A stretch of 64,000 nt of DNA, from assembly GCF_003385495.1 (NCBI RefSeq), contig NZ_QNUH01000007.1:1-64000 (forward strand), written 5' to 3'. The notes beneath the pieces were generated by a model. That model was given only the letters and a program-made list of their open reading frames with translations. It was not told the origin of the DNA and searched no databases. This stretch comes from Chryseobacterium elymi. Lineage in GTDB: Bacteria > Bacteroidota > Bacteroidia > Flavobacteriales > Weeksellaceae. Position 1 is the stretch's first letter. Each line of letters opens with the position of its first letter. A program made the position numbers and the translations under genes. Of this stretch, positions 26,818 through 35,930 are shown piece by piece.

Positions 26818-27841
26818 TTTTTTTATTTTATATCAAGACTGCACAATCATAAAAGGTTCTAAAAACATACTTTTGTCTGATTTTTATAAAAACAAAATTA
26901 TTAACATTACTGAATTCTATTCATATTTTATTCGTGATAGATATTTAAATATCAGTAATGGCAGTGATGATCTTCATGAACTAGTTGAGTTTCTTTCGGG
27001 TGAAAGACTGGGCTACATATCAGATGACTTATCTTCTATTCAAAAGAAAAACTTTATATGGAGAACACCTAATGAAGTAAATGAAGTTATAATTGAACAT
27101 CAGAAAAATGATACTTATAATCCTGATTTGGTCTACAAAATTATTGAGACATTATCTGCTGAATTTCTCCAAATAAGATTCATAGATTTTTCTTTTAAGA
27201 AATTGACACAGATACTGGAACTTGTGAAAAATTCTTCCATAAGAACCATCGAAGTTCTAATACCCTTTTGGGATGAAGCTAAAAACGATAAAATTATCAA
27301 AAAATTAGAAAAAGAATTGCGAATACAAATCATTTATTTTTACAATTCACCAAAAAACATTTCTAGACATGAGAACTGCAATATCATATATTATCAGAAG
27401 AATATAACTGATGTAAGACATTGCGGTATCATAAATGAAGATTACTTTCTCAATGATATAAGGAATATATCCAAAACAAAAATTGTCAACAACTGTCTGT
27501 ATGACAAAATATTCATATCTCTTTCAGGCGACATTAAAAATTGCCCCTCGATGCCGAACATAATTTGTAATGTAAACGATTTTTCAAATTTTCTGTTTTC
27601 GGAAAAGTATAAAGCAGAAAAAAATCGATACATAACAAAAGATAAAGTCAAAATATGCAGGGACTGTGAATATAGATATTTCTGTATAGACTGTAGAGCA
27701 TATAAAGAAGACCCTGATGATGATTACTCCAAACCCTTAAAATGCGGCTACAATCCCTATACAGGAAAATGGGAGGAATGGAGTAAAAATCCTTTAAAAC
27801 AAAAAGCAATACAATATTATGGAATGCAAAACTTTTCTTAG
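26810..27841 (+). CDS. gwsS: Grasp-with-spasm SPASM-domain protein
   Basis: A 343-residue protein with a full set of SPASM-type cysteines: NNCLYDKIF...GDIKNCPSMPNIIC and the C-terminal ICRDCEYRYFCIDC...KCGYNPYTG. There is no radical-SAM CxxxCxxC motif. The Cys pattern predicts one or two auxiliary Fe-S clusters. In gws systems this protein partners with the ATP-grasp enzyme; its chemistry is not established. It overlaps the GLPGLI gene downstream by 23 bases. Confidence 0.85.
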   Translation: MSNFFILYQDCTIIKGSKNILLSDFYKNKIINITEFYSYFIRDRYLNISNGSDDLHELVEFLSGERLGYISDDLSSIQKKNFIWRTPNEVNEVIIEHQKNDTYNPDLVYKIIETLSAEFLQIRFIDFSFKKLTQILELVKNSSIRTIEVLIPFWDEAKNDKIIKKLEKELRIQIIYFYNSPKNISRHENCNIIYYQKNITDVRHCGIINEDYFLNDIRNISKTKIVNNCLYDKIFISLSGDIKNCPSMPNIICNVNDFSNFLFSEKYKAEKNRYITKDKVKICRDCEYRYFCIDCRAYKEDPDDDYSKPLKCGYNPYTGKWEEWSKNPLKQKAIQYYGMQNFS

Positions 27842-28658
27842 AATAGTTCTTATATTTTTAGCAATGTGTAGTAACAATAAACTGCATGCACAAAAATACA
27901 GGGCCTTATACTCTATGCAATTCAAGGCTGATTCCACAGCAACAGGTCTTACTACAAAAGATATGCTTCTTGACATAGATGGAGGAATTTCCAGATTCTA
28001 TTCTTATAAACTTTTCAAAAGCGATTCAACTTTCATTTCAAATGAAAAATTAGGCCGTGAAGCAATTCATAAATCTATGGATTATGAGTTTATGACTATC
28101 AAGAATAAGACGCAGGGACAGATTTCAAAGTTCTATAGATTATTAATAGATGTATATGAACTGAAAGAAGCCATGCCTCTTTTATCATGGAAAATAACCA
28201 GTGATACTAAGATGGTCAATAACAACAAATACCAGAAAGCTTTACTAGATTATAAAGGACGAAAATGGGAGGCTTGGTTTGCTGTAGATATTCCCATCAG
28301 TGAAGGTCCATCTGTTTTTAATGGTTTACCTGGATTAATCGTCTCTATATCAGACTCTAAAGGAAACTATAGTTTTAACCTGCTTGAACTAAAGAAAAAA
28401 GAAGAAAATATTTATACATCCAATAATCTTTCTGTAAAAACAATACCTGTTAATCTACAGCAGCTACATAAGTTGTATTTGGACCATTATAACGACCCTT
28501 ACAGAGAAATTAAATCAGGATACATTAAAGCGAAGTTTGTAGATCAAAGTGGCAAAGAAATTACGCCTAATTTTAATGAACAAACAAAAAATAAACAAAT
28601 AATTTTAAAGCAAACCAATAATCCTATTGAACTCTCTGAAGCTGTACAATATCCTTAA
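27819..28658 (+). CDS. GLPGLI family protein, gws cluster 2
   Basis: A 279-residue exported protein with the signal sequence IVLIFLAMCSNNKLHAQ and the defining motif FNGLPGLIVSISDSKG, preceded by DYKGRKWEAWFAVDIPISEGP. It is the paralogue of 9944-10750 and shares the C-terminal PIELSEA-xxYP. Its start lies inside gwsS, so it is translationally coupled to the maturation genes, which supports a real functional link to the peptide. Confidence 0.88.
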   Translation: MECKTFLRIVLIFLAMCSNNKLHAQKYRALYSMQFKADSTATGLTTKDMLLDIDGGISRFYSYKLFKSDSTFISNEKLGREAIHKSMDYEFMTIKNKTQGQISKFYRLLIDVYELKEAMPLLSWKITSDTKMVNNNKYQKALLDYKGRKWEAWFAVDIPISEGPSVFNGLPGLIVSISDSKGNYSFNLLELKKKEENIYTSNNLSVKTIPVNLQQLHKLYLDHYNDPYREIKSGYIKAKFVDQSGKEITPNFNEQTKNKQIILKQTNNPIELSEAVQYP

Positions 28659-28814
28659 GCTAAATTACGAAATCAACTTCATTTTATACTAAATAAGAGA
28701 AAAAAAATAACAATAATCACACAAAATCAAGTATTTAACAATGGTATATCACTAACAAAAGAAAAAAGACTTGTTTTTTTAAAACATCTACGTATTTTAG
28801 TTAAAAATATTACT

Positions 28815-30323
28815 ATGATTTTCGACAAGCTAATTAACTATCTGAAACTCGATAAACAGGAGTTTTCTTTCCAGTTCAATTCTCATCCAAATTATCCTTC
28901 TGCTTTGGCTTTTAGTGATACGCTTAACTTTATGGGCGTAAAAAATGATGCTTACGAACTTGATAAGGAATATTGGGATGAGCTGCCGGAAGAATTTATC
29001 GCGATCGTAGACAATTCCTTTTCTCTGGTAAAGAAATCAGGAACTAGTTATTCGGTTTATTCTGAAAAAGCTAAAACACTCAATAAAGAAGAACTTCATA
29101 AAAAATCAACAGATTTCGTCCTTCTTTTTGAAAAAACTGAAAATGCGGAAAATAAGACAGCGTTTGACTTTAAACCTCTTCTGTATGTTGTTTTTGCTAT
29201 CATTCTGGGCTATTCATTTTTTACTCAAACCATATCCGAAGCTCTTTTTAATGTTCTTTCACTTGCTGGTGTCTATATTTCGCTGGAGATTTTCAACCAG
29301 AAATTTGGAAATACTTCTACAGTAATCGGAAGTATTTGTGGAGACACCTCTGCCAGTCAGACTGCCAATTCATGTGACAAAATCATCAAGCAGGATAAAA
29401 CAAGTATTTTTGGTTTAAAATTCTCTGATTTTTCCCTGATCTACTTTACAGGGCTTGCTGTTCTGGGACTTTTTCTTCCTGCAACAGCTTATATCGTAAA
29501 AGGCTTTACATTTGTTTCAGTATTGGCCATTGCCTATTCATTGTATATCCAGGCTTTTGTGGAAAAAGCTTTCTGCAGGGTATGTCTCCTGATTATTTCA
29601 ATCCTGATCGGGCAAATAGTACTTAGTATTCTGTTTTTCCAGAGCACACCGTTCAGTGTAGGAACACTTTTATTAACAGCTATTCTGTGGATCCTTGTTT
29701 TCTCTGCAGTTTTATATTTCAGCAACATTCTTTCCCAAAAAGAAAGTCTTCAGAAATCAAATGCTAAAAACCTCAGATTTAAAAGAAATTATGAGCTTTT
29801 CAAAAGCCAGCTCTTAGAAAATGAAAAAATAGAATTCCAGGATACAGAAACTTTTGCATTGGGAAATAAGAACTCCAAACTTCACCTTTCAATTGTATCT
29901 AATCCCTACTGTGGTTTCTGTAAAGAAGGCCATAAAATAATGGAAGGACTTCTTGAAAAATATCCTGATGAAATTTCTGTACAGATCCGTTTCAACTATT
30001 CTCCTGAAAGAGCTGATGAGAAATACACCAAATTACTTTCAGCTTTTAAACATATTTATAATAACAAACCTCAAAAGGAATTTTTGAAAGCTGTTGAAGA
30101 ATGGTTCGAGACAAAAGATGAAAATAAGATCGTTTCTTTATCTGGCTCATCTGCAACGGAAGATCTGACACCATTTATAGAAATGACGAAAGATAACAGC
30201 AATTCCGGATTAAATTTCACCCCTATTTTCATTCTGAACGGACACCAGTTTCCTGATAAATACGACCGTGAAGATATTTGGTTTTTTGTTGATGAATTAA
30301 TGGAAGATGAAGACTTTCAATAA
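28815..30323 (+). CDS. C39-like/VKOR/thioredoxin fusion protein
   Basis: A 502-residue membrane protein with three parts: a C39-peptidase-like N-terminal domain without the catalytic cysteine (residues 1 to about 115), a VKOR domain with loop cysteines (GSICGDT, NSCDK) and a CRVC redox pair, and a periplasmic thioredoxin-like domain with Cys366-Gly-Phe-Cys369 (PYCGFCKEG) and the cis-Pro loop NFTPIFILNGHQFP. It is a self-contained quinone-linked disulfide-forming machine. Cluster 1 encodes the same protein as two genes (11416-12270 and 10752-11414). It is preceded by 156 bases without a gene, so it may start a new transcript. It precedes the bacteriocin-like peptide and exporter. Confidence 0.88.
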   Translation: MIFDKLINYLKLDKQEFSFQFNSHPNYPSALAFSDTLNFMGVKNDAYELDKEYWDELPEEFIAIVDNSFSLVKKSGTSYSVYSEKAKTLNKEELHKKSTDFVLLFEKTENAENKTAFDFKPLLYVVFAIILGYSFFTQTISEALFNVLSLAGVYISLEIFNQKFGNTSTVIGSICGDTSASQTANSCDKIIKQDKTSIFGLKFSDFSLIYFTGLAVLGLFLPATAYIVKGFTFVSVLAIAYSLYIQAFVEKAFCRVCLLIISILIGQIVLSILFFQSTPFSVGTLLLTAILWILVFSAVLYFSNILSQKESLQKSNAKNLRFKRNYELFKSQLLENEKIEFQDTETFALGNKNSKLHLSIVSNPYCGFCKEGHKIMEGLLEKYPDEISVQIRFNYSPERADEKYTKLLSAFKHIYNNKPQKEFLKAVEEWFETKDENKIVSLSGSSATEDLTPFIEMTKDNSNSGLNFTPIFILNGHQFPDKYDREDIWFFVDELMEDEDFQ

Positions 30324-30420
30324 GAATCTTTCCGGAATTGAAAAATTCACTATCTTAGGAAAAAATAAAAGCAAATTCTTAAAATTTTAAAAGATTAGGA
30401 ATATAAAACTTAATAACGCC

Positions 30421-30573
30421 ATGAAAAGTCTAAAGAAGCTTTCAAGAGAAAACCCGAGAATACTTAGAGGAGGTATCACAGAGGGATGCACCCGTATTCA
30501 GTCCTCTGCAGCTGATCAGGAAATGTTCACCTGTGTCGATGCACGCAATAGTGGTGCTATTATTAGCCAATGA
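30421..30573 (+). CDS. Double-glycine bacteriocin-like peptide
   Basis: A 50-residue ORF, short enough to be missed by default length cut-offs. The leader MKSLKKLSRENPRILRGG is a typical C39-processed double-glycine leader, with cleavage expected after Gly18. The 32-residue core contains two cysteines, Cys23 and Cys38. It lies directly upstream of the C39 ABC exporter, separated by a hairpin, and downstream of the VKOR/thioredoxin fusion, so a single-disulfide exported peptide is likely. The leader closely resembles that of the peptide at 59625-59786. Antibacterial activity is not shown by sequence. Confidence 0.82.
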   Translation: MKSLKKLSRENPRILRGGITEGCTRIQSSAADQEMFTCVDARNSGAIISQ

Positions 30574-30603
30574 TTAGTTAAGTATAACAATGAATAAAGT
30601 AAA

Positions 30604-30630
30604 AATGTCGTCATATCGTGACGGCATTTT
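30604..30630 (+). terminator. Hairpin between peptide and exporter
   Basis: AATGTCGTCA (30604-30613) pairs with TGACGGCATT (30619-30628), followed by TTTAT. It lies 30 bases after the peptide stop and 16 bases before the exporter start. It probably attenuates transcription into the exporter. Confidence 0.7.
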
Positions 30631-30646
30631 ATAATGAGTATAAATT

Positions 30647-32839
30647 TTGAAGAAATTTCCCTTTTATAAACAGCCGGATGCCAAAGACTGCGGACCTACC
30701 TGCCTTAGAATAGTAAGTAAATATTACGGCAGAAGCATCTCTCTGCAGCAGATCCGTACACTTTCTGAAACCACCCGTGAAGGAAGCAGCCTTTTAGGAC
30801 TGAGTGATGCATCAGAAAACCTAGGATTCCGTTCCCTTGGAGTCCAGATCGATTTTAATACCCTTGCAGAAGAAGTACCGTTCCCGTGTATTGTCCACTG
30901 GAATAAGAACCACTTTGTTGTGGTCTATAAAATTGATAAAAATAATAAAGTCTATATTTCGGATCCAAGTTACGGACTGATTACCTATACCCGTGAAGAA
31001 TTTATTAAATTATGGATCGGGGAAAATGCTAACGAAAATACAGAAGAAGGAATAGCCCTTATTCTTGAAACAACGCCCGCATTTTTTCAAACGGAGTTTG
31101 ACACTGCGGAAAGTAAAGCCAGTTTCTCTTTCCTTTCGAAATACCTGCTTAAATACAAGTCACTTGTTATACAGCTTGCCGTAGGTCTTTTGGCAGGAAG
31201 TTTACTCTCCCTTATTTTTCCGTTTCTTACCCAGAGTATTGTAGATGTCGGGATACAGAACCAGGATCTCAACTTTATTTATGTTGTGCTTCTTGCCCAG
31301 ATCATGCTATTCTTAGGGAGAATGGGTATCGAGGTCATCCGAAGTTGGATCCTCCTCCATCTTTCCGCAAGGATTAATATTTCGATCATTTCGGATTTCT
31401 TCATCAAATTGATGAGGCTCCCTATAAGCTTTTTCGATACAAGAATGACCGGGGATATCATGCAGAGGATTAATGACCACCACAGAATTGAACAGCTTTT
31501 GACAAGTTCTTCGTTAAATACCCTATTTTCACTTGTCAATCTTATTATCTTCAGTATTGTGCTGCTGTTCTATGATTACAGACTTTTTATCGTTTATCTT
31601 GTAGGAGCAGCTTTATATATTGGGTGGATCAGTTTCTTTCTTAATAAGAGAAAAGAACTGGATTATAAAAGATTCTCTCAGGTTTCACAGGAACAGAGTA
31701 AAGTAATCGAACTGATCAATGGTATGCAGGAGATTAAAATGCATAACGCGGAAAAGCAGAAGCGTTGGGACTGGGAATTCTTACAGGTAAAGCTGTTTAA
31801 AATCAGGATAAAATCTCTGTCTCTGGAACAATGGCAGTCTGTAGGAGGAAATTTCATCAACCAAATGAAAGATATTCTGGTAAGTTTTCTTTCTGCCAAA
31901 TTGGTTCTTAGTGGCAATCTCACCCTGGGGATGATGCTTTCCGTACAGTATATCATTGGACAGCTAAACAGTCCTTTGTTACAGCTTATCGATTTTATCA
32001 AGCAGACTCAGGATGCCAAGATCTCATTGGAAAGATTGGGCGAGATCCATGACAAAGAAGATGAAGAAGACAAAAATGAACAGTATGCGGGGGAGATTCC
32101 GCAGAAAGACATTGATGTCAGCAATATATCATTCAGGTACATTGGATCTGATGTTCCTGTATTTGAAGATCTCAGCCTTACCATTCCTTATCAGAAAACT
32201 ACAGCCATCGTAGGTGCCAGCGGAAGTGGTAAAACTACTCTCCTGAAGCTTCTGATGAAATTTTACGAACCTAATTCGGGAGAAATTAAACTTGGGAATA
32301 CCCAATTAAGAAATATTTCCCCTAGATTCTGGAGGGAACATTGTGGAGTGGTAATGCAGGAAGGATATGTGTTCAATGATACTATTGCTAATAATATTGC
32401 AGTGGGAGAAGATTACGTTGACAAACAGAAACTGAGGCGTGCCGTAGAAATTGCCAATATCAAAGATTTTATTGAAAGTCTTCCGTTAAGCTATAATACA
32501 AAGATTGGAAATGAAGGTGTAGGAGTGAGTGGTGGCCAGAAACAAAGACTTTTTATTGCCAGAGCCGTTTATAAATCTCCGGAATTTATATTCTTCGATG
32601 AAGCCACTTCTGCTTTGGATGCCAATAATGAAAAAGTGATTATGGAGAATCTGGAACAGTTCTTTAAAGGGAAGACAGCAATTGTCATTGCCCATAGATT
32701 ATCAACAGTAAAACATGCTGATAAAATTATAGTTTTGGATAAAGGTAAAGTGGTAGAGGAAGGTAATCATGCTGAACTGGTCTCCCTGAAAGGAGAATAC
32801 TACAGACTGGTGAAGAATCAGCTGGAATTAGGAAATTAA
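30647..32839 (+). CDS. C39-peptidase ABC exporter (PCAT)
   Basis: A 730-residue bifunctional exporter. Residues 1 to about 140 form an active C39 peptidase with catalytic Cys15 (KDCGPTC), the histidine in CIVHWNKNHFVVVY and the aspartate in YISDPSYG. Six membrane helices follow (about 160-440), then an ABC ATPase: Walker A GASGSGKT near 522, signature SGGQKQR near 629, Walker B FIFFDEATSALD. It cleaves double-glycine leaders while exporting the core. The start codon is TTG. It is the only such exporter in the window, so it may also serve the precursor of cluster 1 and the peptide at 59.7 kb. Confidence 0.93.
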   Translation: MKKFPFYKQPDAKDCGPTCLRIVSKYYGRSISLQQIRTLSETTREGSSLLGLSDASENLGFRSLGVQIDFNTLAEEVPFPCIVHWNKNHFVVVYKIDKNNKVYISDPSYGLITYTREEFIKLWIGENANENTEEGIALILETTPAFFQTEFDTAESKASFSFLSKYLLKYKSLVIQLAVGLLAGSLLSLIFPFLTQSIVDVGIQNQDLNFIYVVLLAQIMLFLGRMGIEVIRSWILLHLSARINISIISDFFIKLMRLPISFFDTRMTGDIMQRINDHHRIEQLLTSSSLNTLFSLVNLIIFSIVLLFYDYRLFIVYLVGAALYIGWISFFLNKRKELDYKRFSQVSQEQSKVIELINGMQEIKMHNAEKQKRWDWEFLQVKLFKIRIKSLSLEQWQSVGGNFINQMKDILVSFLSAKLVLSGNLTLGMMLSVQYIIGQLNSPLLQLIDFIKQTQDAKISLERLGEIHDKEDEEDKNEQYAGEIPQKDIDVSNISFRYIGSDVPVFEDLSLTIPYQKTTAIVGASGSGKTTLLKLLMKFYEPNSGEIKLGNTQLRNISPRFWREHCGVVMQEGYVFNDTIANNIAVGEDYVDKQKLRRAVEIANIKDFIESLPLSYNTKIGNEGVGVSGGQKQRLFIARAVYKSPEFIFFDEATSALDANNEKVIMENLEQFFKGKTAIVIAHRLSTVKHADKIIVLDKGKVVEEGNHAELVSLKGEYYRLVKNQLELGN

Positions 32840-32883
32840 AAATACTCTCCCTGAAAGCAAAGGGAAAATTCTATCTTAGAAAC

Positions 32884-34182
32884 ATGAAAGAAGACATTTT
32901 AGACAATATTGAACTTCGTTCCGAAAGTGTTCAGGACATTCTCACCCAGCCCCCTCATTGGATGATACGCTGGGGAAACAGCATTATATTAATTATACTC
33001 CTGCTTATCCTTGTGATGAGCTATATCATCAAGTATCCTGAATTTGTTTCTGCCCCCGTTATTGTTACGTCACAAAATCCACCTGAAAAAATAGAAGCCA
33101 GAACCAGCTCAAAAATTGAAAAAATCTTTATTAAGGATCATCAGGAGGTTAAAAAAAATGATATATTGATGGTGATGCAGTCTACAGCAAATTATAAAGA
33201 TGTTCTGGAACTGAAAAAGCTTGTAGATTCTATTACTCCCAATCAGCTCAGTTCTTTTCCGATTGCGCAGACATCAAGGTTCAAACTTGGTGAACTGCAG
33301 GGTGATTACAATAGTTTTGCAAAAGCTTTTCAGGATGAAGAACTTTTCACCAGACTTCAGCCTTACGCACCGGAAAATATTGCCGCCAATCAAAGTATCT
33401 CAGAATACAGGGGAAGAATCGCAACTTTAAAACAACAAAAAAGTCTGGAATTAGCTAAGTATGAATTATCAAAGAAAAGTTATCAGAGATCTCAGGAACT
33501 TTTCAACCAGGGAGTAATTGCTTCCGTAGAACTTGAAAATGAGAAAATAAAATATCTTCAGGCCCAGCAGAATCTTGAAAACCTTAATATTTCCATCTCG
33601 CAAATGGATGAGGGAATTTCCAACCTGAATAAAACCAAAAGCGGCACAGCCATTAATACGGAAAAAGACAAAATTACCTACTCTTCACAAACTTTACAGC
33701 TTTTTGAACAGCTTCGTAAATCTTTAAAGCAGTGGGAACAAAATTATCTTGTTGTTTCATCTACAGATGGTATGGCCAGTTTTCAACAGTTTTTCGGAGA
33801 AAATCAATTTGTAAAAGTAGCAGAACCTATCCTTTCCATACTTCCAACAAATAAAGAAAAGCTGGTAGGCAGAATGTCTGTCCCTACTGTTAACTCAGGA
33901 AAAGTTACTACAGGTCAAAAAGTATTGATTAAGCTAGATAACTATCGTTTCCAGGAATATGGTATTGTAGAAGGAAAAGTACAGAATATTTCCCTCATTC
34001 CTGATGATAAAGGAAATTACTATGTAGATATCACTCTTCCTAAGGGATTAAAGACAAGTTATAATAGAAACCTAACATTTGATAAAGAACTCAGAGGTAA
34101 TGCGGAAATCGTAACACAGGATCTACGCCTTATTGAGAGATTTTTCTATCAGATCAGAAAATTATTGGGGTACCAGAGTTAA
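32884..34182 (+). CDS. HlyD-family periplasmic adaptor
   Basis: A 432-residue membrane-fusion protein that links an inner-membrane exporter to the outer membrane. It has one N-terminal membrane helix (IILIILLLILVMSYIIKY), a lipoyl half-motif (VIVTSQNPPEKIEA...KIEKIFIKDHQEV), a long coiled-coil hairpin at about 150-270, and a C-terminal beta-barrel (MSVPTVNSGKVTTGQKVLIKL). It lies 44 bases after the exporter, which it must partner. No TolC-like gene is in the window. Confidence 0.9.
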   Translation: MKEDILDNIELRSESVQDILTQPPHWMIRWGNSIILIILLLILVMSYIIKYPEFVSAPVIVTSQNPPEKIEARTSSKIEKIFIKDHQEVKKNDILMVMQSTANYKDVLELKKLVDSITPNQLSSFPIAQTSRFKLGELQGDYNSFAKAFQDEELFTRLQPYAPENIAANQSISEYRGRIATLKQQKSLELAKYELSKKSYQRSQELFNQGVIASVELENEKIKYLQAQQNLENLNISISQMDEGISNLNKTKSGTAINTEKDKITYSSQTLQLFEQLRKSLKQWEQNYLVVSSTDGMASFQQFFGENQFVKVAEPILSILPTNKEKLVGRMSVPTVNSGKVTTGQKVLIKLDNYRFQEYGIVEGKVQNISLIPDDKGNYYVDITLPKGLKTSYNRNLTFDKELRGNAEIVTQDLRLIERFFYQIRKLLGYQS

Positions 34183-34206
34183 TTTACCTTTCTTAAAACA
34201 TATAAA

Positions 34207-34245
34207 AGAAAACCGCAGCTAACAACAGTTGCGATTTTCTTTTTA
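34207..34245 (+). terminator. Terminator of gws cluster 2
   Basis: AGAAAACCGCA pairs with TGCGATTTTCT (one mismatch), followed by TTTT, 25 bases after the HlyD stop. Confidence 0.7.
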
Positions 34246-34421
34246 GAACACTATATCAATTATGCCCTACTTCCGGATTGAGATCTTAATAGTTTCATAA
34301 AATTTAAAAATAATAGAAACTTAACGCAAACTGAATTTTGGGTAATAAATCACTGAAAACTTATAGTACATAGTTTTTAATTCATCTTAAAAAAAGTATA
34401 ATGGAGAATTCATTCAAAATA

Positions 34422-34454
34422 AAAAGGGAAAGTAATATATATACTTTCCCTTTT
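34422..34454. terminator. Stem-loop next to tRNA-Met
   Basis: A perfect 13-bp stem (AAAAGGGAAAGTA with complement) and T-runs on both sides. On the minus strand it follows the tRNA 3' end by 4 bases and so terminates the tRNA transcript. Confidence 0.75.
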
Positions 34455-34458
34455 ATTG

Positions 34459-34532
34459 TAGCGAAGACGGGAATTGAACCCGTGACCTCAGGGTTATGAA
34501 TCCTGCGCTCTAACCAACTGAGCTACCTCGCC
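34459..34532 (-). tRNA. tRNA-Met (CAT)
   Basis: A 74-nucleotide cloverleaf on the minus strand. The acceptor stem is GGCGAGG/CTTCGCT with two G-U pairs. It has a GCTC/GAGC D stem, anticodon loop TTCATAA with anticodon CAT, and a T arm ACGGG-TTCAATT-CCCGT. CCA is not encoded. The anticodon stem has one A-C mismatch at the loop side. CAT could also be read as tRNA-Ile after lysidine modification, but Met is the default call. Confidence 0.9.
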
Positions 34533-34576
34533 GTTTTGGTGGTGCAAATATAGAAAATATTTGTTTACCACCAAAA

Positions 34577-35869
34577 TTATTTTAACTTAAAATACTCCAA
34601 AACATTGCCCACATGGTCTGGTTTATTGATTATCTTATTGTTAGCATCTAAAATAAAATAAGTAGGAGTTGCATGAACATTATAGGTATCTACATAACTG
34701 CTGTTCCATCCTCTTAATTCGGAATCATTGATCCAAGGAAATGCAGCAATCTTCTGGGTATATGAATTCTTATCCGTATCTAAAGATAGCCCAATAATCT
34801 GTATATTTTTCGCTTTTAAATCATTGTATTTTGCCAACAGCTGAGGCATCTCGCTTTCACAATGAGAACATGTGGATGACCAGAAAACAATTACTTTCTT
34901 TTCAGCTTTCACATCATACAGTGATTTTGCAGTTGTATTGGCCGGTGACTGGAATTTAACATTAGGAAATGCGGCCCCCATTTCAACATTAGCATTGGAT
35001 TTTAAAGTAGTTGCCAACCTTTCATTGATGGTGCATTTAAGGTTTTTTGCAAGGGTAAGATATTTGGTTTTGAACTCCTCCATGTCGTAGGCATCAAAAA
35101 TATCAATCAGCTCTGACAAAACGGTTTGCCCTCTTGGAGTTTCGACTTTTAAACGATCTAAAAGAGTATCTACTGAGCCTGCAACATTGGTATTACCTCC
35201 GGAATTAAGGTATGAAACCAAAACAGGCCTTAAAAGTGAAGAAGACTCAAGCATGTCATTGGATTTATCCAAGAAGTTAACAATATCGTTCTGACTGACC
35301 TTTTTAGAAGGATCTGTGGAGTTAGAGAGAAATTTATTATAGTTGGTATTATAATAAGAAATAAATGGATGCTGGGCTGCATCAATAGCATTACTCACTC
35401 CACCAAGTCTTTCTATCTCACTTTTTAATGCTTTTCCGAACTCAGTATTATCCTTATAATATTCTTTAATCTGTGCTAAGGCCGGGAGGATAAGCTCTTT
35501 TTTCTGCGAGCCTTCCTGTTGTTTGCTCATCAGGTCATTAACTTCATCAAGATAGATAACATCTTTGAGCTTATTATTCTGAACATCCATTTTAATGCTT
35601 ACATTTTTGTTTTCCGAAACAAAGCTTACCGCATTATTTGAAGCCGGAAAATATACCTTCATCATCCCCATATAATGATTGGGGTACTTGAAGGTCCATG
35701 TATTGTTTTTGCTCTGTTCTTTGGTAACGATGATATCTTTCGACCCGTTTAGTGTATATAGAATGGCATCTTGATCTTTAAATTCTGCAGGAGCCTGAAT
35801 TGTTACAGTAAACTGAGCCTGCAAAGAAAATGCAGATAATACTGCAGATAATATATAAATCTTTTTCAT
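34577..35869 (-). CDS. TlpA-like thioredoxin-family protein
   Basis: A 430-residue exported protein. A signal peptide (YILSAVLSAFSLQAQ) is followed by an N-terminal beta domain common in Bacteroidota thiol-disulfide proteins, a helical middle, then a TlpA/AhpC-TSA thioredoxin domain from about 295. The active site is Cys334-Ser-His-Cys337 (WSSTCSHCESE), and the cis-Pro loop is HATPTYFILD. It likely keeps periplasmic cysteines reduced. No close link to the gws clusters other than proximity. Confidence 0.88.
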   Translation of the reverse strand: MKKIYILSAVLSAFSLQAQFTVTIQAPAEFKDQDAILYTLNGSKDIIVTKEQSKNNTWTFKYPNHYMGMMKVYFPASNNAVSFVSENKNVSIKMDVQNNKLKDVIYLDEVNDLMSKQQEGSQKKELILPALAQIKEYYKDNTEFGKALKSEIERLGGVSNAIDAAQHPFISYYNTNYNKFLSNSTDPSKKVSQNDIVNFLDKSNDMLESSSLLRPVLVSYLNSGGNTNVAGSVDTLLDRLKVETPRGQTVLSELIDIFDAYDMEEFKTKYLTLAKNLKCTINERLATTLKSNANVEMGAAFPNVKFQSPANTTAKSLYDVKAEKKVIVFWSSTCSHCESEMPQLLAKYNDLKAKNIQIIGLSLDTDKNSYTQKIAAFPWINDSELRGWNSSYVDTYNVHATPTYFILDANNKIINKPDHVGNVLEYFKLK

Positions 35870-35880
35870 AAAGTAAAAAT

Positions 35881-35909
35881 AAAAAAACTCTCTGACTAAT
35901 CAGAGAGTT
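35881..35909 (-). terminator. Hairpin between the 35931 gene and the TlpA-like gene
   Basis: A perfect 11-bp stem (AAACTCTCTGA with complement) and 4-base loop, with a T-run on the minus strand. It terminates the small gene at 35931 before the TlpA-like gene. Confidence 0.75.
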
Positions 35910-35930
35910 TAATGCTATTTTAATAAAATT

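Noticed and set aside
34459..34532. tRNA-Met as an integration site for cluster 2
   Set aside because: Its 3' end faces the cluster, but no repeat of the tRNA end was found at the left border and there is no integrase.
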